DNA from: Meandrina meandrites
Lineage: Eukaryota; Cnidaria; Anthozoa; Scleractinia; Meandrinidae
NCBI GenBank assembly: GCA_963693305.1
Contig: OY855907.1
Coordinates: 38,137,356-38,201,355 of the forward strand
Length of the DNA stretch: 64,000 nt
Direction: 5' to 3'
Part shown: positions 1 through 11,714 of the stretch, in pieces
Numbering within the stretch: the stretch's first letter is position 1
Layout of the letters: the number at the start of each line of letters is the position of its first letter
Notes under the pieces: model-generated
What the model was told of the DNA's origin: nothing
Databases searched by the model: none
The model's input: the letters and a program-made list of their open reading frames with translations, nothing else
Position numbers and translations under genes: made by a program

Positions 1-66
1 TACAGACTTTACTTTACACAAGTAATCAGCAAAACTCAGAGACTTAACTGATGAAGCTCTTCTTAC

Positions 67-132
67 CTTCCTTTGAACATGCAAGTCCCCCAGATCCGCC
101 GCCAATTACAATGAGATCATATTCATGCGAAT
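67..132 (-). CDS. TXNRD: Thioredoxin reductase, one internal exon (partial)
   Basis: A 66-nt exon read right to left, with an AG acceptor at 134-133 and a GT donor at 66-65. It encodes [21 protein letters not shown], interrupted here as [12 protein letters not shown] then SGGLACSKE, with a split codon at each end (phase 1 in, phase 1 out). The GGGSGG run is the dinucleotide-binding loop that holds the FAD ADP moiety at the N-terminus of pyridine-nucleotide disulfide oxidoreductases. The [17 protein letters not shown] context fits animal thioredoxin reductase better than glutathione reductase. The enzyme reduces thioredoxin using NADPH. The redox cysteines and C-terminal selenocysteine motif would lie beyond the left edge and cannot be checked. 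No upstream exon could be assigned with confidence in 133-3000. Confidence 0.82.
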
Positions 133-1766
133 CTGGAAAATCAAATGAACAATAAATTAATTATTATGCCAGAAATTTATAAGAATATTACAAAATTATC
201 TGGCTTTTAAGACAGAAATCCTTTCAGCTGATTTTCAACTACTGTGTCAATAACAGACACAGTTACGAGTAGATCTTGAGTAATTTGCAAAGTACAGAGA
301 ACTTGTGATCATTACCATCAGTACGATCATTTACACCCAGAAAGTACATCTCACTTACTCTGTACTCTTCAGTACATGATGAGCTACCAAACTGGTTTGA
401 CTTCACCTGATTCAGTTCTATGCAATGGCCGATGCAAAGAAAATACTCTCTGTACTCTCTTCATGAGCAAAGATTTGACCTGCATAAATACTGGAAGTCA
501 CCTGGCACCAAACTACTAGTTGTAATACAACAGGTGGGTAACAATATCTGTGAAATAATCACTTTAATACCCTGTTTGATAGAAGTCACTACAGCATGAT
601 GAGTTATCCAGAAGATCATCTTTAACCAAATTAACCAAATTTCTTGTTATCCACGCCTCCTCCCCCCACCCCCGCCCCTTCTGCCAGGTGCCTCCCTCTC
701 CATAGGTGATAGGTAAATTATAAAAATCTTTGAGGATCAGTTCTTCATTTCTTTGTTGTTGCTACATTCTCGTGTATCAATACGCAATGCACGCTTGCAT
801 TCTAAGCTCACTTGTTTCTTTTAGATATAATAATTGCGTACCTTTCGCACTGCAGCTCAAACCCCGGCTGACATTCGTCACGGGATGGCAAGTTCTCAGA
901 TGGGCTCCGATATATTTTAGCCGAACGGAGTGCCTTATAATGCTCATGAACGCTTAACTTACGTAAAAAGGCTTGAAAAAATCTTTAAGATAGAAACATA
1001 TGGGCACAAAAACTGCTATAACCCGCTCATCCCCGCTCATAACATTGTTCTTATTCCTAATTTTTTAAGCAAATGCGCTGTGCTGATTGCGGGCTCGAGA
1101 CTCGCCCCCAGGGTCTTTGCAACCTCGCTCCCAGGGTCTTCTCCGCGACGATTTTTGGATAAACCTCATTCGCAGTGATAAAAATTCCGTCTAGTATTTT
1201 CTTCGATGAAGAGATCGTGGCTATAATAAAATTGCAAAACTCCGTCGACCTGGAGCGAGGCTCACTAAGGTGGTTCCAGAGATACTCTAAAGTCGGTGGG
1301 CCGGGGAGGGGAGACCGAGTGAAGATGGCCTTTCATAATATAACGACACGAATATGAAAGGGAGGGGTGTGGGGAGTGAAGGCTATTCCTTTCATACTTT
1401 AATCTTCATTTATTTATAGCTTTTCTTTTGAAAAAAGTCTTGTTGTTTTTACGGCATTTGCACACAAGCTTTTGGAGATCAATATCTGATCTGGAATAAG
1501 CTACTGATGTTATGCTTTGAAAATGTCTTGTTCTTTTGAGCAAACAGTGAGTATAAAATTGCCTGTGTCTGTGGAGTGATGACCTTGTTCAGTTATAAGA
1601 TATTGTAATGTGTCATTAAAGGACGGCACAGACTCGGTTACAGTCCTGTAACTCATTCAGTAAATGTTCATTGACGCGCCATATATACCGTCTGATATCG
1701 TTATATCAGCCTTGACCAGGAGTCCATAATGGGCAATGGGCTCCTGCAATGACCGATATTCTCAGT
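133..1766. other. Intron or intergenic DNA with repeat fragments
   Basis: I see no supportable exon. The stretch probably includes the 5' part of the thioredoxin reductase gene. Around 1104-1142 there are two copies of a CTCG-CCCAGGGTCTT motif, which is the arm of the palindromic MITE family seen intact at 28449-28530. The short ORFs here have no recognisable protein content. Confidence 0.5.
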
Positions 1767-2000
1767 TCAACACCCTCGCTTTCCGTTCACACAGTTACTG
1801 GCGGCGTTATAAGGAAAGTTGATCCCTTTCATGAAAAAGTCAGTCAGACTTTTGGTGCAGTCGCAGCACGCGTTAAACGGAGACACAAGCACGTAAAGTA
1901 TCGCCGCTATGAAGCCAATTGGCAGAGCGAGAAGCAGTAAAATTATCAGCCAGATTATACTCCAAAGCAAACTGCACAATGCGTCCACAATCTTGGCCAT
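1767..2000 (-). CDS. Small single-exon membrane protein, 77 aa
   Basis: An open frame runs from ATG at 2000-1998 to a stop at 1767. The ORF extends 12 codons further upstream to another ATG, but the internal start (MAKIVDALC) is immediately followed by a clean hydrophobic protein, so I prefer it. Residues about 5-38 form one or two very hydrophobic segments rich in W, L and I. A Cys-rich motif (NACCDCTKS) follows, then a short polar tail ending in KRGC. The pattern suggests an integral membrane protein with a cytosolic, possibly acylated, cysteine cluster. I do not recognise the family and assign no function. The regular hydrophobic pattern and plausible codons make it more than a chance ORF, but expression is unproven. 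Confidence 0.5.
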   Translation of the reverse strand: MAKIVDALCSLLWSIIWLIILLLLALPIGFIAAILYVLVSPFNACCDCTKSLTDFFMKGINFPYNAASNCVNGKRGC

Positions 2001-2074
2001 CCTGCTGGGTGAACAAAAGTGACGCTGCCAAGGCAAAAATGAGCAATGAAACTATTAAAAGACTTGTTCCAGTT

Positions 2075-2235
2075 CAGGGGCGGATCCAGGATTTTTCTCA
2101 GGAGGGGTGCACATAGTTTGTTTTTTCTTTTTTTTACAGAATGCCAGTTGTATAAGAAAGTCGCCCGTTCATCTCGTGGGGGGGGGGGGGGGGGGAGTGC
2201 GCGCCTCCTGAACCCTCCCCCTAAATCTGCCCCTG
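2075..2235. mobile_element. MITE with CAGGGGC terminal inverted repeats
   Basis: The left end starts CAGGGGCGGATCCAGGA. The right end, reverse-complemented, starts CAGGGGCAGATTTAGGG, giving imperfect terminal inverted repeats of about 17 bp around a 161-bp element. It contains an 18-nt G run (2178-2195). A shorter relative with the same ends lies at 53160-53222. ORFs crossing it are artefacts. Confidence 0.7.
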
Positions 2236-3992
2236 CAGTAGACAGCAAGACCTATAGCCCACCACATGTAACTGATCGTGAGCAAGCCAATTGTATTCGA
2301 TATAATTCATCAAACAAGATTGATATTAATTATTGTAAATTAACTGGAGCGGCGATTTTAAAAAGCTGACGTTTGCGGCGTTAGCTTTTCGTCGGAGAAA
2401 GCATTCTTGAAAACGTCAGTGGTACGCTTGACTAACTTAATCACGTGGTCCATTAGCTCGACGTAGCACGTGATTACTTTCCAATTTTCAAACATACTAG
2501 TGATCTTGCATTGAGTGGGGCGAAAAAATGTTGCATGTTTTGGATCGACCGTGTAACTCTCCCCTAGCAGCTTTAATTCTTGCGATTAATATGAGTGTGA
2601 AGAGTTAAAAAGCTGGAAAGATTACTCCCGACATCTGTAAGCGCTTAGATAACCACCTGTAGCACGGCTAGTTCATGTTTACCTGTTTTACGGTGCGTGC
2701 AAATCAAATGACACTACAGCTAAAGACCAAGGCACCCTGACAACTATAAATCTTAACACAATTTAAAAGAACAATTCTACTTACACTCAATTTACAGCTC
2801 CTTTTCGTGCCTGAATTCCTTTAAATGAAGACTAATCTATGCAAGATCAAGAAACTAGATCATTTTGAATTTTTAAAGAACGCCACTTTGCCAATGAAAA
2901 CAACCAAAACTCTGACAGATACCTGTTGTCGATTCTTGTCCCATTTTAATCAATATATGACGGCAGAACGCGTTTGCATATTAATCTGATTTATGATTTT
3001 AAACATCACAGCATTGCAAACGCATTTTCTATATATTCTCTTTTGTGACGAAATATCTTTTAAAATTGAGTTCAGTGTAAATGGCTTTTACTAATAAACT
3101 TCTTGGGAAATATGGTAACGTAAAGTACCTTAGGGGTTGGGTAGCCTGCGAATTCAGCCGCCTCCGATATCATGAGCCCAACTGACCGGGGGAGATGAGA
3201 GGGGGTTATATTTTACAGGCTGGGGATGGGTGAGTCAGTGACAGACCGTAATGATATGAGACCAGCATCTCGGCCATAGGGACCAGCAATGTTCATAATC
3301 GCTTCCCGATATCTGATACCGGAATAAACTCCGGCCTTGCGAGGAGCTCTTTGCCTTCGCGTAGACTCAAGAGTGTTACTTTTTGACTTCAAATGCAGAA
3401 TCACTCGGCCTGTACGAGTCGACAGTAAAGGCAGGCTGAGGATGATGCTGTTTTGCTTGTCTATTGGATGGGTTTGTTTTTGATCCAGGCTCCTTTATTA
3501 CTAACCCATAAACAAGGCCAAGTTTTTCTCAACTATATTCAATGTTTATTTATTTATTTTTTTACATTTACTACCCGCGCTACGAAACACGGTCCCTGAC
3601 TGTTACCACTCGAATAAATACAATTAAAACGACCATTTTTACATGTAAAATAACTTTTCAGTTCAGCTTATAAAGTTATTAGTCATGTAGCTTCGCATGG
3701 TTTCATTGTTGTTGTGTTAAATAATTACCATATTTACAAATTCTTTCGAGTGATATTTCTAGTTATCCAACGACCATAGAACGAGTTATAAAACCTATTT
3801 ATTTCGTCCTTTGCCACTTGAAAGAAATGCTTACTATCACTGGCATCCCGTGCCATGTTTTGGCGGAAAAGAATAGGACGGCACGCTATATTCATGTGAC
3901 GGACGCGGCCTACTGATTATGGCGGGAAAACGTAAAACTTGTCTTTCTAGCCCTACGTTTGGCTGAGTGTTTCCGACGACGGTCTGCGTATT
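2236..3992. other. Intergenic; no gene seen
   Basis: AT-rich DNA with no supportable exon. A block at about 3140-3430, beginning with a GCCTGCGAATTCAGCCGC-type sequence, looks like a dispersed repeat because similar GCCTGCGA starts occur at 8961 and 63147. The 63-aa minus-strand ORF inside it is not recognised. The last few hundred bases before 3993 are presumably the 3' UTR of the Wnt gene. Confidence 0.5.
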
Positions 3993-6900
3993 TTATCTTC
4001 TCATGCAAGTCGTCACAGAAAACTTCTTTGGGCATATCTCGCATTTAACGCTGCAGCACCACACAAACTTACACTTACATTTAACTTGCTTATACTGTTC
4101 AACCGTTTTATGGCGCATTTTACAAGCGTTACATAAGGATCTGCACTTGCTCGTCGAGACTTCGTCGTCCCTGCATGTCCTTCCCAGCATTCCTGGAGAT
4201 CCCACACTGACATTTCTTACGCAGTAGTCAGGAGAAGAGTCGAGGTAGACCAGTTTTTTCTCTCTGCCCGACACAGCTCTTGGCTTTTTGTTGATTCGTT
4301 CTTGTAGCCTGTTGTTTAGGAATGAAACTTGCGCTGCTTTGAAGTATATTTCTTTCAACTTCGTTCCTACCACGTTGAAAGTAGCCAATCGCCTCCAGCA
4401 AGTTTTCAAATTACAACTTCCGGTGACGCCATGACATTTGCACTCTCTGTTAAGGCTTGTACGAACAACCTGCGATCGAGTAATAGACGGTGTTGATTAG
4501 AGCATTATTTGGTGCAGTCTCCAAGTTAAACTGCGAGCAGTCTCGTGAAAGCGAGCGAGAACGATATACGAGTGGCGAAAAAGCCGCGAGCGTTGAGTAG
4601 GGCGGACGCCCGGACTTCTCAACGTTTGCGGCTTGTACATTGAGCTTGTTCGATTCCACGTTCGGTCCGTTCTTTCCCATGGATTTTAAAGCAAAAGAGA
4701 GCCTGCTCGCAGTCCAGCACCAAGTTAAAGGAGCTATTCCAAGATATTTTAAGTCATTTTTCTGTTGTGCAAAATATCTTTCAAATTGATGAAGGAAGTC
4801 TCCGAGTTGTCTAAAGGCAGAAAAACGCTAAACAAATAATGACAAACTTAAAATAAACAATGATGTTTACCATTAAGGAAGATTAGAGACGGAATGCAGA
4901 AAACAAACTTGACAAAAAGGGGGCAATGTGTTTAAGGTACGCCATCTGTTTAATTAGTTTTACCACTGTTCCGGACTGGTGTTTTACCCGATTAAAATTA
5001 TTTGTTTACTTAACTCACACGCTGCGCGCGAAAAGGGGCGCCTGTCAATTTACTAATGCGCGGAAGATGAAAGCGAAACGATGCGTGTTGAGGCAATTAA
5101 ATTGAATTGTTTTACTGTACCTTTCTTCCGACTTCATTGTTATGCAGGTTGAACGCGGTGCGAGCGTCTTGTCCATTTTCCAGTCTGTCTATGAAGCGTT
5201 TCGTCTCCTTTTCTCCAAATCTGATGTTATCGCTACATCCGCCCCATTGCCAATCGTCTTTTGCCTTTCGTTGTTTCTTTACCACGGCACACTGACATCC
5301 GGGTATTTTGCCCTGTCGGCACTGATGCGTGATTTCGTGTGTAATGGCGGCGGCACTGATGGCGTGGATAAAAGCGGTCTCTCGAGTAGCTACAAGAAAA
5401 TAATACCATTGTAAATCAGAACTGAGAGAAAAAAATGATAAAGATGAAAAAAATCATAAGTTGTGACTTGTTAAAAAGTTGTAAAATGTGTTCAGATGTT
5501 TTACATTGTAAGCTGGAGTTGTCGGTAGCTAACGAAATCGCAATTGTTCAAAGAAGGGCATGCTTCCATTACCAAATCTCATTAGTATAGCTTAGAAACG
5601 TCTTAGCTAATTAACGAACAGTAAGCGTATGTCCTCTTACGAGTGCAACGAAATGAGAGGGTTTGGCAGGGGAATGAGAAACGCAGAGATCTTTTTAAGC
5701 GGTCTGATGCGGATTTCTGGTAGTTTGAGTTATTTGTCCACTATTTGATATCCATTGTGACTGGCTGTAATTGTCCTGTATAGAAACAACTGAATTCAAT
5801 ACAGCAAGTTCTTATCCTTAGTTTATTAGCACTTCTACAGGGCTAGGGCTTGCAGTACGACAAACGTGAGACCAAGAAGCAGTGACTTGTCTTAGGGTTT
5901 CTTTTTTACTGATCCTGAGGAATTTGCAAGCTCGTCGGATCAAATATCAGCAGGACAATGAAGCCGAAATCCACAAAAGAAAAGCGACCTTACCATAAGG
6001 TAGCGTAGTTTTGACAAAAATGGGAAGCTCCTTCAAGACGTGTTTGTTGTCCAGTGTGCAGTTCCAGATCTCGTTCTTGAACTGATTTTGACACTCCTTA
6101 AGTCCACGATGCCCTCCTTCCTTCACTATACTGAACAACAAAGGATAGGACTGAAAAAAAAGAGAAAAAAAGTGATATAATGAAACGATCATATTAGTCA
6201 ATTATCGAATTTGCTGATGACAGGTTTCGATTTCAACGTACTGACTAGGACGCTAGAAGAGCTGTTAGCTGCAATTCTAACTACTAGAGGAAGACATACA
6301 CAACTTATAAAAGGCAAAGAGCTAGTTTATAAACAGGCCAGTGAACCCGGGCCAGTGAACTAATCTGACTTCTGCTGAGGAGTAAGTCGAATAAACTATA
6401 GAGATTGCTTACAACTATTTCTTAAAATACTCTGGAGAGGCTCGCGCCGCTGTGTTTGAGCCTTTTACATTGGAAGCGAACGTGGAACCAACAAAGCCTT
6501 CTAAATCATATATCCCTAAACTAACTCAGAATCGTTCTAAATATAATGACAAGTATTTAAACTCACCTCTTGTCCAAGAATAGTGTCGGATCTGTTGACA
6601 AAATATTAAGAAGACAACCAGTTATTTGATGATCAATCAGATTGCACGCAGTAACAATTGTGACGGCGTACACTTATGCAGCACTTGAGAGCACTTCATC
6701 TACAACGGGAAACACTCCATATTTTGCATATTTAGCGTCTAAAATGTCTCCAAGAACGAGAGAGTTTATTTGGGATAAAATTCAACTAAGCGTTGCTTCC
6801 TACATGAAAAAAGGCCAAAAACTCTTAATCTCTTTGAACTGTTTATCCCACGTAAAGCTGTCTTCTTTCCTTTCGGCTCAGACTTAAACATACATGTAAG

Positions 6901-7391
6901 TGGAAACAACACTTATTGTGCAAAAGTGCTAATGCTTGCAGCATAGTTAGTATGCTTACATCTTAATTGAGAAGTATAGTATACGAGATTATCTTTAGAA
7001 AATTTTTTTCCACGTTACAACATAGAAGCTAGTTGCAAGACTAAGCTAACTTTTTTGTATTTCCGTTCCAGCTCTTTCGTGTGTGACGGAGCATTTACGA
7101 TCGAAATGTTCAGTCAAACTTAGCAGCCAAAAAGCGTCTCACTTTACCTGAATTTACTCGCTTTCCCACGTACTGCACAAGGCAGTCCTTCACAAACTTT
7201 TAAAACGTTATCGAAACTTTCGGCGTTCTCTTAGACTAAAGGACGAAATTTTTCGCGGTTTCTGAACTAATCACGCTTGAAAATTCGCTTAAATTATTCT
7301 TTAAAACAGAAATATAAACTTACGTTGTTCTGGTGAGTCCTTGGTGAACACAAGCAGCAAGTATGAACGAAAATACTATGGATAACTTCAT
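3993..7391 (-). CDS. Wnt8-like: Secreted Wnt ligand (copy A), Wnt8-like, complete
   Basis: Five exons: 7391-7324, 6591-6567, 6150-5994, 5389-5121 and 4469-3993. Each junction has AG/GT sites and matching phase (2, 0, 1, 0), giving 331 aa, a normal Wnt length. Exon 1 encodes a signal peptide (MKLSIVFSFILAAC...). Exon 3 carries GLKECQNQFKNEIWNC. Exon 4 has RETAFIHAISAAAITHEIT, WQWGGCSDNIRFGE and NLHNNEVGRK. Exon 5 has CKCHGVTGSC, with the serine that is palmitoleoylated in Wnts, then LDSSPDYC and the C-terminal cysteine-rich finger CKCKFVWCCSVKC. The finger and the SPDYC region resemble Wnt8 most, but subfamily needs a tree. Wnts are secreted, bind Frizzled and LRP5/6 and control axis patterning. 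A paralogue lies about 4.3 kb upstream in the same orientation. Confidence 0.93.
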
Positions 7392-8995
7392 AGTCAGCGC
7401 TTACAAGCAGGAACGATCCGTGTGAGTTAAGATCAATTGAATGCCGAAACTCCTGTGTTCTTTCTTTAACGGGTTGGTTAAAAACAAATAAACTCATTAA
7501 CAAAACACGCGAACAAAAGATAGACAACTCTATTATGCAAAAATTTCTCAAGTGGGTGGAGGTGTGATTCGGTCGGCACCGTCTTTTGAGGTGATAGCTT
7601 CTTTAGTCAACTCAATAATACAATAGAGTTGTTATCTTATTACAATTCATTAAATCTCTGATAATCTTCCGACAATTCAGACGTCATTTTCTCTTTGCTT
7701 GGCTGGGCTATGATGAGTTGTGATTGTTATGGTGCTACAGAAGCGAAGCGTATTTCGAAGGCATTTTTACACAGTTGTCAATGTCGCACGCCAAACTTCA
7801 GCGGCTTACGGCTTGCTAATATAAAACTTTTAGGAGCATTCTCTTTGCGTAAAAAGTATGTTAACCGTTATGGCTGGCGGTCCGAAGTGAAGAGAAAGCA
7901 CTTATAAAATTCATTATCAGTTAAAAGCTGGTAAACTGGAAGTAGATTTTATAAACAGGTAACAGCTCAAAATGGCAGATATTTTAGATGAAAACGATCG
8001 AGTCTGCGCTAAAAAGCCATGAAAAAAGCTAAACGTATAACTTAAGCTTCCAATGAATTTATTTTTAAAGAATGTCGAAAACACAATGTCTTCCGCGCTT
8101 TCTTTTTATGCTATTCATTTTCGGTAGAGTTAAAAGGATAAAAAAACAATGCAAGTAGCGAATATCAAATCACGGGGGTGATCGTTTTTCTCTCGACCAA
8201 AACCTTAGTTTGAATTAAGTTGTGAAAAATTGCAATGCTAAACTAAAGCTTGGCTGCGGAAGCGAATTTTGCCTAACTTTGAAAAAAAAAACCGGCCCCA
8301 GAAAATACACCTCCATTTTAATGTTAAAACGTGGTAGGCCAGAGCACGAGTAAAACCTTTCTCGATTCTTTAATCTTAAACTGAGCTTTAAATGTTCTTA
8401 GTACTAAAACCCCTACGTAAAGATGATGTAATGCCGAATCCGGTTTTAATTGTTAACGGTTTAACTTAACGACTGAATTGGAGTTTATGATGTGGCCAGA
8501 ATGGTACTGGTTCATTAAAACTGGGTTAGTCCACGGTTTTCTTAAGTTGAAAATTTCTCAAATTTTGCATGGAAAACGATGCTTCTGTCGTTCCGAATTT
8601 TCGGAAGAATTTTAAGACTACGAAATAAATTTCTCTTATATTTGTTCTCCATCCTAGAATTTTCGTTGTTTTTTATGGTTCAAAGAAGCGGTCTTTTTTA
8701 TGTTTCATCTGTACTGCACAACAGCATAATTGGCGTCTTGACCCGATGTTGTAATGATTGTGTTGAAAAGGAATGGGCGTAATAGATATGCAAACATTTT
8801 TATTGGATGACTATTGCGAAAAACATCGAATACCACAAATTCCACCAGCGCCGCTCCCAATCTTAATTTTGTAGGAACCCCGCCCATGCTGAGATATGTT
8901 CTACAACCTGAGAATTAAAATGAGCTAACGTAAACATACAATCAAGATCAATTTTGCCTAGCCTGCGAGCAGCAGCAGGTTCTCCGGTTTGTGCT
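7392..8995. other. Upstream region of Wnt copy A; no gene seen
   Basis: The 5' flank of Wnt copy A and the spacer between the two Wnt genes. It should hold the promoter and 5' UTR of copy A, but I cannot mark a TATA box or start site with confidence. ORFs here lack recognisable content. Confidence 0.4.
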
Positions 8996-9258
8996 AGACT
9001 TGCTCCAAATCGCTCGTATGATTCGCAGAAGACCGCTGAATACGGAGGGCGCGTGAGGTCTTGAAAACCAAAATGGCTGCTAACCGAACCCGTTATTGGA
9101 TTTAGTGCGCTTCGTGCGCTACATACGGACCTACTCTAGGTCAAACAGACTCCGCGCGATCTTTTGCGCGCAATTCTGTATTATTCACCTTTTTGTGATA
9201 TACTCAAATAACTTTATATGCGATACAGTTATACAAACGAGCGACTTGGAGCAAGTCT
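8996..9258. mobile_element. Foldback element with AGACTTGCTCC ends
   Basis: The sequence AGACTTGCTCCAAATCGCTCG at the left end returns reverse-complemented at the right end (CGAGCGACTTGGAGCAAGTCT) with one mismatch. The 263-bp unit has no coding content, as expected of a nonautonomous inverted-repeat element. I could not define a target-site duplication. Confidence 0.55.
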
Positions 9259-9746
9259 GGGTTTGCGCGAACTGAGATCGAGGCCGCGAGACACGAGCCG
9301 CTATGCCCCTTTCCCTCCCCCTCCCCAATTCCTGCCGTATTGACTTTCGCGAAAATCAGCGCGAAACTGAAACGAGAGCAGAGCAGCGCGAAACTTAAAC
9401 ACGTGATTCACTCAAGAGATTTCCGAGGTTCATTCCACTCAAAAATTCCATTCTCGTGACGTAACGGTAGTCCGTACATTGTCTTGGATTAGTAATATAA
9501 GCAATTGTCATGGAATTACGCCATTATCATGAAATTTGTCAGGTCCGGCCTTAAGTAACCGTCGTCATTTCTCGCGCGGGGGGAAGAATGGGTCGGGTAG
9601 AAGCTCTCGCAAGGTCTCGCATGAATGGCTCTCTACCCTCTAAGAGAATAATAAAACAAACAGGAACAATGCCCCAAAGCCCCCCCCCCCCCCCCAAAAA
9701 AAAACAAAAAACAATAGCAACTGCTACACTAGAGGACCAGTAGAAC

Positions 9747-9870
9747 TAGCCAGCGTAGCTTGGCATTCTAGTCAGTCAGGGAGAGCGAGAAAACTGCCTC
9801 GCCGTCGCTTTGCTCGCGCGTGCGATTTCTCGCTCTCCCTGACTGACTAGAACGCCAACTACGCTGGCTA
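9747..9870. mobile_element. 124-bp MITE with about 46-bp TIRs and 9-bp TSD
   Basis: The ends read TAGCCAGCGTAG and its complement, and the arms stay paired through CTAGTCAGTCAGGGAGAGCGAG. The element is flanked by the exact 9-bp direct repeat CAGTAGAAC at 9738-9746 and 9871-9879. A related sequence at about 30679-30724 lacks the insertion and has only one copy of the target, so it acts as an empty site. A 9-bp duplication suggests mobilisation by a Mutator-like transposase (inference). Confidence 0.85.
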
Positions 9871-9879
9871 CAGTAGAAC

Positions 9880-11714
9880 TACAAGTTTACAAGAGTTGTT
9901 TCACTACTGGGAATGATTTGGCGAGCGAAGAACGAAGAAACGGAAAAGAGAAACATGACAATGTTTATTCTTGAAAATTCTCACATGACATCAAATGTAC
10001 ACATGGTATTACTGAATTATTTATTTTAAACTCATCATCTAAAGCAAACTGTTACCATTTGAGTATGTCTAGCAGCCTAACTTACTATTACATTTGAACA
10101 CGATTTTTATCATTAAGGCGATCTCGACCGCTGTTCCTTAGCTTACAAACAAATATACAATAACTTAACATACGTTAAAAGTATTTAGTACTGAAATGTT
10201 AAATAAGTTTCTACAATATAAGTAATATTAAAATATAGTTTTCCCGCTGACTGTTATTATTAACACCAGATCGAAGTTCTGTTAACACTAACAAGAAAAT
10301 TTCGATATATAGCCGGCTTTTTAATATCTTTGCTAAACCTACAGCGTTCGACAAAAGGTTTAGGGGCACATGGCAAAGAAAGAACTCTGACAACTCTAAA
10401 GAAAAGGATAAATCACTGGTAATGGCAAATTAAAAATGCTCAGGCTGATTTTTCGAGAGTTAGAAAAATTGGTCAGTTTTTGTCACAATGATGTCGTCGA
10501 TTTTTTTTTTTTCGCAAATTCGTCAGTACTTATCGCAGCAATGTCGTTCTTGTGAAACACAACATTAGTTCTAAAAATAAACAAGTATTCCAAGAGTTCT
10601 GTCCGGAATCATGAGATCCGGTAGCAGCCACTCTCTCGAAAAAAAAAAACCTGCTAGACGACCAGTAGAATTGCGAGCTTACGAGAGCTGCTCATGCAAG
10701 TTTCAGCACACTAGCTGTGAATAAAGTAGAAATATACTCAGGTGCTGGTTAAAACTTTATCAGGTTAACCTCTTGCAGTAATTTTAAGTTCTCCTCTTGG
10801 AAGAGTCAGTGTTAAGTGTACAAACTTTAGAGCTGATCAAGATTTATACTCCATAAATACCTTCTAAAACCACTCACAAAGTATCGGTATATATATGTTG
10901 ATTGGCTCAGGGCCGTATCTAACATGAGACAAGACGAAGCACTTGCCTCGTCTTGATTTTGGCCCTTTTTTTAGAAACGTTTAATTGAGAAAATAATCCC
11001 CAGAAAAAATTGGAAAAATGCCATGGAAAATGGTTAAAAGAGCATTTTTGAGCCTCTGGATTTCAAAATTTTCTGGACAGGCATGCCCCAGACCCCACTA
11101 GCGGCTCGCACCTTCGGCGCTTGAAACTTGCCTGGTCTCGTTCCGGAGTCCTTTCTAACTATACCAATGTTTATTAAATATGTCTCTATTTAGGATATGC
11201 AGCCTGAAATAACTATGTTTGAAAAGAAATAATATCTCGTGTACCTTGCTTTAGTTGCTATCAAAAAACGGCCTGACTCCACTTAGCCGGAATTCTTCAA
11301 CTAAACACATTGTTACCTTCCAGTGCACACTAACTTAAGTCCTTGGTTGTTGACTACAGAATGTATCCATAGAAACCGCAAGACACGCGCTTGGCACGGG
11401 AGAATATTTAACATATTGAGGTCTCCGAGGATATAGCGGAAATCTTAGCAAATATACCTAGTGCTATTTAACGGCCAGAAGTACACACATGTACAAAAAG
11501 AATCCCCGAGTTTAATTTAAGTTAGACAGATGATTTTCTAACCAAAACTGTTTACACCTTTTTCTATATTTTTTGACGTGCACCTGACCATTCGTGACTC
11601 GGATGGCAGAGGTTTGTCTCGGTTTACTGTCTCACCGCGCGCGGAATGGCAAGAGAAGCCTTAGACACCCCGAACAGAAGCAAACCTTGTTGATTTGCGA
11701 CGCAGGAAGCTATT
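9880..11714. other. Spacer between Wnt genes; dispersed repeats
   Basis: Contains the right part of a dispersed repeat (GTAGAACTACAAGTTTACAAGAG type) that recurs near 10660-10690 and 30679-30724. The remainder, AT-rich, is presumably the 3' UTR and downstream flank of Wnt copy B. No gene seen. Confidence 0.45.

Noticed and set aside
5107..5414. Plus-strand ORFs over Wnt exon 4, and equivalents at 11752, 12615 and 12622
   Set aside because: They are antisense shadows of the Wnt exons.
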